Part shown: positions 1 to 7,953 of the stretch, piece after piece
Position numbering within the stretch: position 1 is the first letter of the stretch
How the letters are laid out: each line of letters begins with the position of its first letter
NCBI GenBank assembly: GCA_964399635.1
Contig: CAYNRU010000001.1
Coordinates: 1-64,000 of the forward strand
Reading direction: 5' to 3'
DNA length: 64,000 bases
Source of the DNA: UBA4615 sp964399635
Lineage (GTDB): Bacteria > Pseudomonadota > Gammaproteobacteria > Burkholderiales > Burkholderiaceae_E
Position numbers and translations under genes: made by a program
Notes under the pieces: generated by a model
What the model saw: the letters and a program-made list of their open reading frames with translations, nothing else
Told to the model about the DNA's origin: nothing
Database searches by the model: none

Positions 1-89
1 CGCCCCCGCGCCGACGAGGGCGTGTCAACGCCCGGCGGGCGTCCCGCGTTTCCGGCCGAGCGCGATTTCGCACCCGGAAGGACACGCTC
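1..89. other. Left-edge non-coding stretch
   Basis: No gene can be read here. Bases 28-42 form a short inverted repeat (ACGCCC-GGC-GGGCGT) that might end a gene lying to the left. GGAAGGA at 76-82 is a good ribosome-binding site 7 bases before the TTG at 90 and decides that start. Confidence 0.4.
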
Positions 90-1169
90 TTGAACGCTCC
101 GCTTCCCTACCGCTCGGCCAGCCCGCTCGAGGAGTCGATCACGCTCGGGCAGGCGAAGAAGCTCATCCAGTGCATGGCGCACGAGGCGAGCTTCCTCCTG
201 CTCGCGCCGCCCGGCGTCGGCAAGTCCGAGATGGTGTACCAGGCCGCGCGCGAAGCCGGCCTCGCGTGCCGCTCGCTCCTCGGCACCCAGATCGCGCCGG
301 AGGACGTGAGCGGCGTGCCGCGCATCGTCGGCGAGCGCTCGGTGTTCTGCCCGCCGCGCGCGCTGCTGCCCGAGAGCGCAGAGCCCTTCTGCCTGTTCCT
401 CGACGAGCTGCCCGCCTGCGCGCCCGACGTGCAGAAGGCGTTCTACTCGCTGCTGCTCGAGCGGCGCATCGGGGAGTTCGTGCTGCCGCGCGGCACCTGG
501 GTGGTGGCCGCGGGCAACCGCGCGCAGGACCGCGCGCTGGTCCGCTCGATGAGCTCGGCGCTGATCAACCGGGTGACGGTCCTCAACGTGCGCGCCGACG
601 TCGGCGAGTGGCTGCAGTGGGCCGCCGAGCACGGCATCCGGCCGGAGATCCGCCGCTTCGTCGACTACATGCCGCAGGCGCTGCTGCGCGCCATGCCGGA
701 CGAGCCCGGGCCGTTCTCCACGCCGCGCGCCTGGACGGCGCTGTCGCGGGCGCTCGACCTCGCGGCCTCGCACGGCGTGCTCACCGCGACGGCGCGGCGC
801 GCACTCGCGTTCGGCAGGCTGTCGCCCGAGGATGCCGCGGTGTTCTGCGCGCTCGCCGAGGAGTCGATCGCGCCGATGCACGCGCTGGTCGACTACCTGC
901 GCGAGCCGGCGAGCCTGCCCGACGGCGTGTCGGCCAGGTGCTTCGTGCTCGATTGCATCCGCCAGCACCTCGCCGACGACCGGCTCGCGCCGGTGGATCC
1001 GGCGAGCGTCGACCGCTTCCTGCGCGCGCTGCCCGACGAGCAGCAGCTGACCGTCGTGGCCGACCTCGTCGAGCGCTGGGGCGAGCGTGGCGGCGATGCC
1101 GCGATGCTGGCGCTGCTCGCGCGGGTCGCGGGGCTGGATGCGGCGCCCGCCGGGGCGGCCGCGCCATGA
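90..1169 (+). CDS. MoxR-type AAA+ ATPase
   Basis: A 359-residue AAA+ ATPase of the MoxR group, which remodels or activates partner proteins carrying VWA domains. Walker A is PPGVGKS (about residues 40-46), Walker B is LFLDE (102-106), sensor 1 is AGN (141-143), and an arginine-finger type ALINR ends near 161. The C-terminal 150 residues are helical and not diagnostic. The start is TTG, chosen because GGAAGGA lies 7 bases upstream and the protein then begins at the normal distance from Walker A. Its stop overlaps the ATG of the VWA gene (ATGA), so the two are translationally coupled. Membership of the AAA+ MoxR group is secure; what it acts on is inferred from the neighbour. Confidence 0.9.
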   Translation: MNAPLPYRSASPLEESITLGQAKKLIQCMAHEASFLLLAPPGVGKSEMVYQAAREAGLACRSLLGTQIAPEDVSGVPRIVGERSVFCPPRALLPESAEPFCLFLDELPACAPDVQKAFYSLLLERRIGEFVLPRGTWVVAAGNRAQDRALVRSMSSALINRVTVLNVRADVGEWLQWAAEHGIRPEIRRFVDYMPQALLRAMPDEPGPFSTPRAWTALSRALDLAASHGVLTATARRALAFGRLSPEDAAVFCALAEESIAPMHALVDYLREPASLPDGVSARCFVLDCIRQHLADDRLAPVDPASVDRFLRALPDEQQLTVVADLVERWGERGGDAAMLALLARVAGLDAAPAGAAAP

Positions 1170-2488
1170 GCGCGATGCCCCCGCCCGCGGCGCACGCTGG
1201 TGCGAGCGCAGATGCCTCGCGCCAGCTCGGGCGCGTGCGCCGCGCGCTGCGCATGGCGACCGTGCCCTTTCCGTGCCTGGCCGGGCTGGCCGCCGCGGCG
1301 CGCGTGGACATCGACCGCCGCGTACCGACGATGGGCGTGTTCGCCTCGGGCAGGATGGTAGCCAACCCCGAGTTCGCCGCGCGGCTCGACGACGCCGAGC
1401 TGGTGTTCGTGGTCGCCCACGAGATGCTCCACCTCGCGCTGCGCACCCACCAGCGCGCGCTCGGCAGCGACCGGCTGCAGTTCAATTTTGCGCACGACTA
1501 CATCATCAACGACATCCTGCGCGCCGAGCTCGGCGTGCCGCGGATCCCGGCTGGCGGCCTCGACATGCCGGGCGCGCGCCACCGCTCGGCCGAGGAGATC
1601 GTGCTGGAGATGCAGCGCGAGGCGCAGGCAAGGCCGGCCGGCGGGGCGGGGCGTCGCCGGGCCTGGCAGGGCACCGACGGGCCGGGCGGGCCGGAGTCGG
1701 GCGGGCCGGCTGCGGGGCGTCCGGGCGACGCCGACGGCGACGGCGACGTGCTCGCCGATGCGCTGGAGCGCGACTGGTTCGGCGAGGACGGCGCGCAGCA
1801 GCGCGAGCGCCAGCGCCGGGCCCGCGAGGCGCTGGAGCGCGGTGTCGCGCTCGCCCGCGCGCTAGGCTCGCTCAAGGGCGCGCTCGGCATGCGGATGGGG
1901 CTCGAGCCCGGCTCGCGCAGCGAGGACGTCGACGCGCGGCGTGGCGCGTGGCGCACGCCCGCCGACCTCGCCGTGCAGCGCTGGATCGAGTCGGTCGCGA
2001 TGGGGCCGCGGACCTTCGAGCGCGCGTCGCGCCGCGCCTGGGGCGTGGCGGACGCCGTGCTCGCCGGCCGCCGCCGCGAGAGCGCCACGCTGAACGTGGT
2101 GCTCGACACCAGCGGCTCGATGACCGACGCGCTGCCGGCCGCCCTGGGCGCGATCGGCGACTTCTGCGAGGCGCTCGGCGTCGACTCGGTGCGGCTGGTG
2201 CAGTGCGACGCGGGCGTGACCGCCGACGACCTGCTCGCGCCCGCCGACCTCGCCCGCCGGCGCATCGACGGCTATGGCGGCAGCGACCTGTCGCCCGCGC
2301 TGCGCCACCTCGCCGCGGACCCCTTCGTGCGGGCGGTGGTGGTGATCACCGACGGCGACGTCGTCTGTCCCGACGAGCCGATGCCCTTCGAGCTGCTGTG
2401 GCTGCTGCCGCCGTCGCAGTCGCCCTCCGCTTTCCGGCCCCGCCAGGGCCGCGTGCTCCACCTCACCGCCCGCGAGGCCCGACCGTGA
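1166..2488 (+). CDS. Zinc-motif plus VWA protein (DUF2201/COG3864-like)
   Basis: A 440-residue cytoplasmic protein with two recognisable parts. Near the N-terminus there is a peptidase-like zinc motif HEMLH (85-89). Near the C-terminus a VWA-like domain begins with the metal-site motif DTSGS (314-318), followed by VVITDGD. Between them, at roughly residues 150-215, lies a low-complexity stretch rich in Gly, Arg and Asp. This layout matches the family often encoded beside a MoxR ATPase. The ATG overlaps the upstream stop and its own TGA overlaps the GTG of the next gene, so all three products are probably made together. Whether it cleaves peptides is unknown; the motif is intact, but many family members have no proven activity. 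Confidence 0.85.
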   Translation: MSAMPPPAAHAGASADASRQLGRVRRALRMATVPFPCLAGLAAAARVDIDRRVPTMGVFASGRMVANPEFAARLDDAELVFVVAHEMLHLALRTHQRALGSDRLQFNFAHDYIINDILRAELGVPRIPAGGLDMPGARHRSAEEIVLEMQREAQARPAGGAGRRRAWQGTDGPGGPESGGPAAGRPGDADGDGDVLADALERDWFGEDGAQQRERQRRAREALERGVALARALGSLKGALGMRMGLEPGSRSEDVDARRGAWRTPADLAVQRWIESVAMGPRTFERASRRAWGVADAVLAGRRRESATLNVVLDTSGSMTDALPAALGAIGDFCEALGVDSVRLVQCDAGVTADDLLAPADLARRRIDGYGGSDLSPALRHLAADPFVRAVVVITDGDVVCPDEPMPFELLWLLPPSQSPSAFRPRQGRVLHLTAREARP

Positions 2489-2883
2489 AAGTGATCCATG
2501 AGCTGGTGGCGTACTTCGACCGGCGCGGCCTGCTCGCGCAGGCCCACCTGACCCGCCTGCTCGACCAGGGCCTGCTGGCGCACGAGGCGCCACGCACCAT
2601 GGTCGAGCACTGCGGCGCGCCCGGGCAGAGCTACTACTTCCGCGTCACCGGCGAGATCGAGGGCGCGGTGTGGGGCACCGACCTGTACACCGGCGACTCG
2701 GCGGTCGCCTGCGCCGCGGTGCACGCCGGTTTCGTGAAACCGGGTGACACGGTCGTGGTGCGCGTGGTGGTCGCCGAGCCGCCGCCGCGCTTCGAGGGCT
2801 CGGCGCGCAACGGCGTTAGCAGCAGCGACTTCGAGCGCTACGGCACGGCGTTCCGCTTCGAGCGGGTCGGGCCCATCGCGTGA
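2485..2883 (+). CDS. Small LCCL-domain protein
   Basis: A 132-residue protein starting at GTG (MKVIHEL), which overlaps the upstream stop as GTGA. Residues about 50-130 carry the LCCL-domain pattern: VWGTDLYTGDS, AAVHAG, then FEGSARNGV and a terminal FRFE. The LCCL fold is best known from animal secreted proteins (factor C, cochlin, Lgl1). Here there is no signal peptide and the usual disulphide cysteines are mostly missing, so it should act in the cytoplasm. The first 45 residues are helical and unassigned. Coupling to the ATPase and VWA genes suggests it is the third part of one machine, perhaps a ligand or target-recognition part (inference). Confidence 0.75.
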   Translation: MKVIHELVAYFDRRGLLAQAHLTRLLDQGLLAHEAPRTMVEHCGAPGQSYYFRVTGEIEGAVWGTDLYTGDSAVACAAVHAGFVKPGDTVVVRVVVAEPPPRFEGSARNGVSSSDFERYGTAFRFERVGPIA

Positions 2884-2956
2884 GCGCGCCCGCCGTCCGG
2901 CCGTCGCATGGCACCATCCGGATCTCTCCTGCCGCCTCCGTCCCCGGGCCACCGCC

Positions 2957-3883
2957 ATGCGCGACTTCATCGGATACGCCGACCAGCCCCCCCGGGCCGA
3001 CTGGCCGGGCGGCGCGCGGATCGCGCTGCAGTTCGCCCTCAACTACGAGGAGGGCGCCGAGGCCACCGTGCTGGACGGCGACGGCCGCCACGAGCTGGGC
3101 CTGGCCGAGGCGCCCGGGGGCCGCGTGCCCGCCGGCCAGCGCGACCTCGCCTTCGAGTCGATGTACGAGTACGGCAGCCGCGTCGGGGTCTGGCGCCTGC
3201 TCAAGCTCTTCGCCGACCGCGCGCTGCCGCTCACCGTGTTCGGCGCCGCCGTGGCGCTCGAGCGCAACCCGCGGGTCGCCGAGGCGATGGCGCGCGCGGG
3301 CCACGACTTCTGCTGCCACGGGGACCGCTGGATCGAGCCCTTCCGGCTGACGCAGGCGCAGGAGCGCGACGCCATCGCACGCGCGGTCGCGACCATCGAG
3401 CGCCTCACCGGCGAGCGGCCGGTGGGCTGGTACAGCCGCTACGGCGCGGGCGAGAACACGCGGCGCCTGCTGGTGGAGCACGGCGGCTTCCTGTACGACA
3501 GCGACTGCTACGACGACGAGCTGCCCTACTGGGTGCAGGTCGCGGGTCGCGACCATCTCGTGGTGCCCTACACGATGGACGCCAACGACGGCAAGTTCGC
3601 AGCCGCCGGGGGCTTCCCCAACGGCGAGGCCTTCTTCTCGTACCTGCGGGACTGCTTCGACCAGCTCCACGAGGAGGGCGCCACCGTGCCGCGGATCATG
3701 TCGGTGGGCCTGCACGCGCGGCTCTCGGGCCGGCCGGCGCGGGCGCGCGCGCTCGCCCGCTTCCTGGACCACGCGCTCGCGCACGACGGCGTGTGGATCT
3801 GCCGCCGCTCGGACATCGCGCGCCACTGGCGGGTCCGCCATCCCGCGCCCGCGCGGGGCGGGGCGGCCGCGGGCGGCGCCTAG
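2957..3883 (+). CDS. PuuE-like polysaccharide-deacetylase-fold allantoinase
   Basis: A 308-residue protein of the NodB-fold group that includes the metal-independent allantoinase PuuE. It shows the LNYEEGAE motif near the start, FAVTVFGAAVALE-type core strands, CCHGDRW in the middle and GLHARLSGRPAR near the end, and its length matches PuuE. Allantoinase opens the allantoin ring to allantoate. No uricase, ureidoglycolate or allantoate gene is in the window, so another cyclic amide or imide is equally possible. It begins 73 bases after the LCCL gene and ends tail to tail with the next gene: the two stops overlap by 4 bases (CTAG). Several homologues are annotated only as polysaccharide deacetylase. 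Confidence 0.75.
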   Translation: MRDFIGYADQPPRADWPGGARIALQFALNYEEGAEATVLDGDGRHELGLAEAPGGRVPAGQRDLAFESMYEYGSRVGVWRLLKLFADRALPLTVFGAAVALERNPRVAEAMARAGHDFCCHGDRWIEPFRLTQAQERDAIARAVATIERLTGERPVGWYSRYGAGENTRRLLVEHGGFLYDSDCYDDELPYWVQVAGRDHLVVPYTMDANDGKFAAAGGFPNGEAFFSYLRDCFDQLHEEGATVPRIMSVGLHARLSGRPARARALARFLDHALAHDGVWICRRSDIARHWRVRHPAPARGGAAAGGA

Positions 3884-4770
3884 CCTTCCTGCGCGGGCGC
3901 CCCGGCGTCCGGCACCAGGCCCAGCTCGCGGGCGATGCCGACGGTGCGCTCGGCCTGCGCGATGAAGGGGCCGTCGATCAGCCGGCCGTCGACCACGAAG
4001 GCGCCGACCCCGCGGGCGAGCGACTCGCGCGCGGCGCGGACCACGCGCAGCGCGTGCGCGATGTCGGCGTCCGACGGGCGGAACACCGCGTTGGCGAGCC
4101 CGACCTGCGACGGATGGATGCAGCTCTTGCCGGCAAAGCCGAGGTCGCAGGCCGACTGCGCGTCGCGCCGGTAGCCCTCGGGGTCGTCGATCCTCACGAA
4201 GGCGCCGTCCCAGGCATCGATGCCGGCCTCGCCGGCCGCCATCCTCACCGCGACCCTCACGGCCTGCGTCGCGGCCGGCTCGCCGGAGACGATACCAAGC
4301 GGCGCGAACAGGTCGCCAAACCCGATCTGCAGCCCCATCACGCGCGGGTGGGCGCAGGCGATCTCGGCCGCGCGCCGCAAGCCTCGCGGCGACTCGATGT
4401 TGGCGAGCACCCGCACCGGGCGCCCGATGCCGCGCGCGCGCTCGAGGCGCTCGACCGCGGCCACCGCGTCGCGGACCGACTGGGGGTCCTCCACCGACGG
4501 CAGGTTCACGATGTCGAGGCCCGGGTGCAGGATCGCGTCGAGGTCGGCGTCCAAGTGCCCGCTCGAGGCCGGGTTGACGCGCACGACGATCACCTTGCCG
4601 CAGGCCGGCACGCCGCGCCCGAACCACGCGGCGAGCGTCACGCGGGCCTGCTGCTTGCGCGAGGCCTCGACCGCGTCCTGCAGGTCGAAGGACACCGCGT
4701 CGGCGGCGCCCGACAGGGCCTTGTCGAACAGCTCGGGGCGCGAGGCGGGGACGAAGAGCTTACTGCGCAT
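3880..4770 (-). CDS. HpcH/HpaI-family CoA-ester lyase (CitE-like)
   Basis: A 296-residue member of the HpcH/HpaI aldolase and citrate-lyase beta family. These TIM-barrel enzymes use Mg to cleave or form C-C bonds in CoA thioesters such as malyl-CoA and citramalyl-CoA. Visible are the N-terminal RSKLFVPASRP signature, SFDLQDAVE, NIESPRGL, GFGDLFA and the C-terminal GFAGKSCIHP. It is the last gene of a three-gene minus-strand operon and overlaps the upstream amidohydrolase gene by 11 bases. With a CaiB CoA transferase first in the operon, a route of CoA activation then lyase cleavage is plausible. The exact substrate cannot be read. Confidence 0.85.
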   Translation of the reverse strand: MRSKLFVPASRPELFDKALSGAADAVSFDLQDAVEASRKQQARVTLAAWFGRGVPACGKVIVVRVNPASSGHLDADLDAILHPGLDIVNLPSVEDPQSVRDAVAAVERLERARGIGRPVRVLANIESPRGLRRAAEIACAHPRVMGLQIGFGDLFAPLGIVSGEPAATQAVRVAVRMAAGEAGIDAWDGAFVRIDDPEGYRRDAQSACDLGFAGKSCIHPSQVGLANAVFRPSDADIAHALRVVRAARESLARGVGAFVVDGRLIDGPFIAQAERTVGIARELGLVPDAGAPAQEG

Positions 4771-5500
4771 CGGTCGGCCCGCCGTCGGTGTCGGCCCCGC
4801 TCAGCCGGCGGATCACGTCCGCCACCGGCATCACGTCGGCGAACTGGCGGTCCATGTCGAACAGCGAGATCGCATGCGAGATCGGTATCCGATCGAACAC
4901 CGCCTCCTGGGGCACGATGGTACGGAAGTTGTGCGCCGACGCGTCGAACACGGTCGCGCGGATGCAGTTGCTGGTCGCGCCGCCGGTGACGATCACCGTG
5001 TCGATGCCGCGGTCGATCAGGTAGCCGAGCAGCGGCGTGCCGTGAAAGCCGCTGGGCTTCTTCTTCACGAACACGATGTCTCCGGGCGCGGGGGCGAGCT
5101 GCTCGACGAGCTGCGCGCCGACTGTGCCCGCGAGGCACCAGGTGTCGAGCTCGAGCAGGTCGCGCTTGCGTCCGTAGACGCCGATGTCGGAGCCGTCGGG
5201 CGCGAGCTCGAAGCGTGTGAAGAAACAGGGCACGCGGGCAGCCTGCGCCGCGCCGACCACCTGCGCGATCGCCGCGACCGCGCGCCGACCGACGTCGCCG
5301 CAGCTCGAGGGCCACAGGTGGTCGCGGCCCGCCTCGCCGACCATGTACTTCTGCGCGTCGATGACGATCACCGCCGCACGCGCGCCAAAGCCCATCCGCC
5401 GGCCGAACTTCGCCGAGCTGATCACCGCGCGGTCGCGGTCGGTCAGGTAGGCGTCCCAGGGCGTCGCCGCCGTCGTCGCTGTCATGCCGGGCTCCGTCAT
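4760..5500 (-). CDS. Isochorismatase-family amidohydrolase (N-carbamoylsarcosine amidase-like)
   Basis: A 246-residue cysteine hydrolase. The catalytic triad is visible as Asp48 (VIVIDAQ), a Lys in FVKKKPS (146-148) and Cys179 in GGATSNCIRATV. The pattern is closest to N-carbamoylsarcosine and maleamate amidases, which split an amide or ureido group to release ammonia. The ATG at 5500 overlaps the stop of the CoA transferase gene (ATGA); a second Met at 5485 is possible. It sits between CoA activation and CoA lyase genes, so it probably deaminates an amide-bearing acid in the same pathway (inference). Confidence 0.85.
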   Translation of the reverse strand: MTEPGMTATTAATPWDAYLTDRDRAVISSAKFGRRMGFGARAAVIVIDAQKYMVGEAGRDHLWPSSCGDVGRRAVAAIAQVVGAAQAARVPCFFTRFELAPDGSDIGVYGRKRDLLELDTWCLAGTVGAQLVEQLAPAPGDIVFVKKKPSGFHGTPLLGYLIDRGIDTVIVTGGATSNCIRATVFDASAHNFRTIVPQEAVFDRIPISHAISLFDMDRQFADVMPVADVIRRLSGADTDGGPTDAQ

Positions 5501-6705
5501 TTCAGTGCGCCGCTGGCGCGCAGCGCCGCGATCTCGTCCGCGCCGAAGCCGTGCTCGGCGAGTACCGCGTCCGAATGCTCGCCGAACGCAGGCGCCGCGG
5601 CACGGGCCGCCGGCGCCTCGCCGGCCACGAGCGCGTAGCCGCCCGCCAGGCCGCGGTAGGCCCCCGCGGTCGGGTGTTCGTAGCGGCCGATCATCGCCTC
5701 GGCGAGCACCTGCGGATGCTCGAACATGTCCTCGACCTCGCGTGACGCGGCGCAGGGCACGCGCTCGCCGAAGTGCCGCTCCCATTCGAGCGCGGTCCGC
5801 GCGCGCAGCGCGCCGCGGATCAGCGGCACCACCTCGGCGGCGTGCTCGGCGCGCTTGCGCACGCTGTCGTAGCGCGGATCCTGCGCGAGCGCGGGCAGCC
5901 CCACCAGCTCGCAGAGCGCGCTCCAGAAGTGCGGCGTGTTGGCCGACAGGTACAGCGCGCCCGCCCGGGTCGGGTGCAGGCCGGTGACGCCGCCCGAGCG
6001 CATGTCGCGGTAGACGTCGCGCGCCTCGCCGTCCGCCCACACCAGCCGGCTCGACTGCATCGCGAGCGCGCTGCGCAGCAGCGACACGTCCAGGTAGCGG
6101 CCGACGCCGGTGCGCTCGCGCTGGTAGAGCGCGGAGGCGACCGCGCCCGCCAGCATCGAGGCCGTGTAGTAGTCGACGACCGAGCCGTAGACGATCTGCG
6201 GCTCGGCGGCGCTGCCCTGCATCGCGCAGATGCCGCTCATCGTCTGCAGGACCTGGTCGTAGCCCGCCGTGTTGCGCATCGGGCCGCTGCGCCCGTAGCC
6301 CGACACCGCGCAGTAGATCAGCCGCGGATGCGAGGCCCGCAGCGTCTCGTAGTCGATGCCCAGCCGCGGCGGCACCTTGGGTCGAAAGTTGTGCACCAGC
6401 ACGTCGGTGTCGTCGATGAGGCGGGCGAGCACGCGACGCCCGTCGGGCGACTTCAGGTCGAGGGAGATGCCCTGCTTGCCGCGGTTGACCCCGAGGAAGG
6501 CGCGGCTCTCGGCGGGCAGCGTCGACGGATAGCGCCGCAGGTTGTCGCCCTCGGGCGGCTCGACCTTGATGACGCGCGCGCCCTGGTCGGCGAGCAGGGT
6601 GCAGCCGTAGGGCGCGGCGATGTAGGTACCGAGCTCGAGCACGCGCACGCCCGACAGCGGGCCGCCCGGCGCAGCCTGTGCCGGCGGCGGTTCGGTGGGT
6701 GTCAT
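5497..6705 (-). CDS. CaiB/BaiF family III CoA transferase
   Basis: A 402-residue class III CoA transferase, which moves CoA between carboxylic acids through an aspartyl-CoA intermediate. The N-terminal GVRVLELGTYIAAP, VIKVEPPEGD, NRGKQGISLDLK and the catalytic GYD (Asp about 150, before MSGICAMQG) are all present, and length is normal. It is first in the operon with the amidohydrolase and CitE-like lyase, and is divergent from the amidohydrolase at 6872; the 166 bases between them must hold both promoters. The acid substrate is unknown. Confidence 0.9.
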   Translation of the reverse strand: MTPTEPPPAQAAPGGPLSGVRVLELGTYIAAPYGCTLLADQGARVIKVEPPEGDNLRRYPSTLPAESRAFLGVNRGKQGISLDLKSPDGRRVLARLIDDTDVLVHNFRPKVPPRLGIDYETLRASHPRLIYCAVSGYGRSGPMRNTAGYDQVLQTMSGICAMQGSAAEPQIVYGSVVDYYTASMLAGAVASALYQRERTGVGRYLDVSLLRSALAMQSSRLVWADGEARDVYRDMRSGGVTGLHPTRAGALYLSANTPHFWSALCELVGLPALAQDPRYDSVRKRAEHAAEVVPLIRGALRARTALEWERHFGERVPCAASREVEDMFEHPQVLAEAMIGRYEHPTAGAYRGLAGGYALVAGEAPAARAAAPAFGEHSDAVLAEHGFGADEIAALRASGALK

Positions 6706-6871
6706 GTCCTGGTTCTCCCGGTTCCTGGGTTCAGCGCAATGGACAGTGCGTGACGCCTGCCCCTATGATCGGACGGCACGGGCCGAGCCCGGCCCGCCTC
6801 GGCGGCGCCGGCCGGCACCGCGCCCCGACGCCCGACCGCGCGCCGGGGTCCGAGACGACGGGGAGACACGG

Positions 6872-7915
6872 ATGAGCGGCAGCGCCGGACCGGCAGGGAC
6901 GTCCAACGATTTCATTCCGGTGAGGCCCGACTGGGTCGGCTCCGTGCGCGAGGAGGTGCTCGAGCCCGAGCTCCCGATCGTCGACCCCCACCACCACCTG
7001 TGGGACCGCGCCGCCGACCGCTACATGCTGCCCGAGCTGCTCGCCGACTGCGGCGACGGCCACAGGCTCGTCTCGACCGTGTTCGTCGAATGCCGCGTGA
7101 TGTACCGGCAGGACGGGCCGCAGGCGTTGAAGTCGCTCGGCGAGACCGAGTTCGTCAACGGCGTCGCCGCGATGAGCGCGTCGGGCGCCTACGGCCCGGT
7201 GCGCGCCTGCGAGGGCATCGTCGGCAACGTCGACCTGCGCCTGGGCGACGACGCGCGCAGGTCGCTCGAGGCGCACGTCGCCGCGGCGGGCGGGCGCTTC
7301 AAGGGCGTGCGAAACGGCTCGGCCTGGCATCCGGACGGCATCAAGGCCACCAGCGCCAACCCGCCGCCCGGCCTGCTGCTCGATCCCGCGTTCCGGCGCG
7401 GCTTCGCGCAGCTGGCGCCGCTCGGGCTGAGCTTCGACGGCTGGCTGCTGCACACCCAGCTCGAGGAGTTCCTCGATCTCGCCCACGCCTTCCCCGACAC
7501 GGTGATGGTGCTCGACCACGTCGGCGGGCCGCTGGGCATCGGCCGCTACGCGGGCCACCGCGCCGAGGTGTTCATCGAGTGGGAGGAGGGCGTGCGCCGG
7601 CTGGCTGCCTGCGAGAACGTGCACGTGAAGCTCGGCGGCCTGGCGATGCACACCGCCGGCTTCGACTTCCACACCCATCCCGCGCCGCCGTCGTCGGCCG
7701 AGCTCGCGCTCGCGTGGCGCCCGTACTTCGAGACCTGCATCGACGCGTTCGGCGCGACCCGCTGCATGTTCGAGAGCAACTTCCCGGTCGATAAGGGCAG
7801 CTGCAGCTACCGCAGCCTCTGGAACGCGTTCAAGCGCATTGCGGCCGGCTACAGCGCCGACGAGAAGACAGCGTTGTTCTCCGGCACCGCGCGCAAGGTG
7901 TACCGGCTGCCCTGA
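6872..7915 (+). CDS. Amidohydrolase_2 family metal hydrolase
   Basis: A 347-residue TIM-barrel hydrolase of the group that includes L-fuconolactonase and 2-pyrone-4,6-dicarboxylate lactonase. The metal-binding DPHHHLWD lies near residue 40, MVLDHVGG mid-protein, VKLGGLAMH after it, and FESNFPVDKG holds the C-terminal catalytic Asp. The ATG at 6872 is preceded by GGGAGA, a good ribosome-binding site. It faces away from the CaiB operon and may act in the same pathway, hydrolysing a lactone or cyclic amide before CoA activation (inference). It has no signal peptide. Confidence 0.85.
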   Translation: MSGSAGPAGTSNDFIPVRPDWVGSVREEVLEPELPIVDPHHHLWDRAADRYMLPELLADCGDGHRLVSTVFVECRVMYRQDGPQALKSLGETEFVNGVAAMSASGAYGPVRACEGIVGNVDLRLGDDARRSLEAHVAAAGGRFKGVRNGSAWHPDGIKATSANPPPGLLLDPAFRRGFAQLAPLGLSFDGWLLHTQLEEFLDLAHAFPDTVMVLDHVGGPLGIGRYAGHRAEVFIEWEEGVRRLAACENVHVKLGGLAMHTAGFDFHTHPAPPSSAELALAWRPYFETCIDAFGATRCMFESNFPVDKGSCSYRSLWNAFKRIAAGYSADEKTALFSGTARKVYRLP

Positions 7916-7953
7916 GGGGCGCGGGGCGGGCCCGCCGCGACGCACCCGCCCCG

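Noticed and set aside
28..42. Strong terminator at the left edge
   Set aside because: The stem is only 6 bp with no T-run, and such short GC hairpins are common by chance here, so it is mentioned but not called.
2957..3883. Purine (urate-allantoin) degradation cluster
   Set aside because: Apart from the PuuE-like protein no uricase, transthyretin-like, allantoate or ureidoglycolate gene is in the window.
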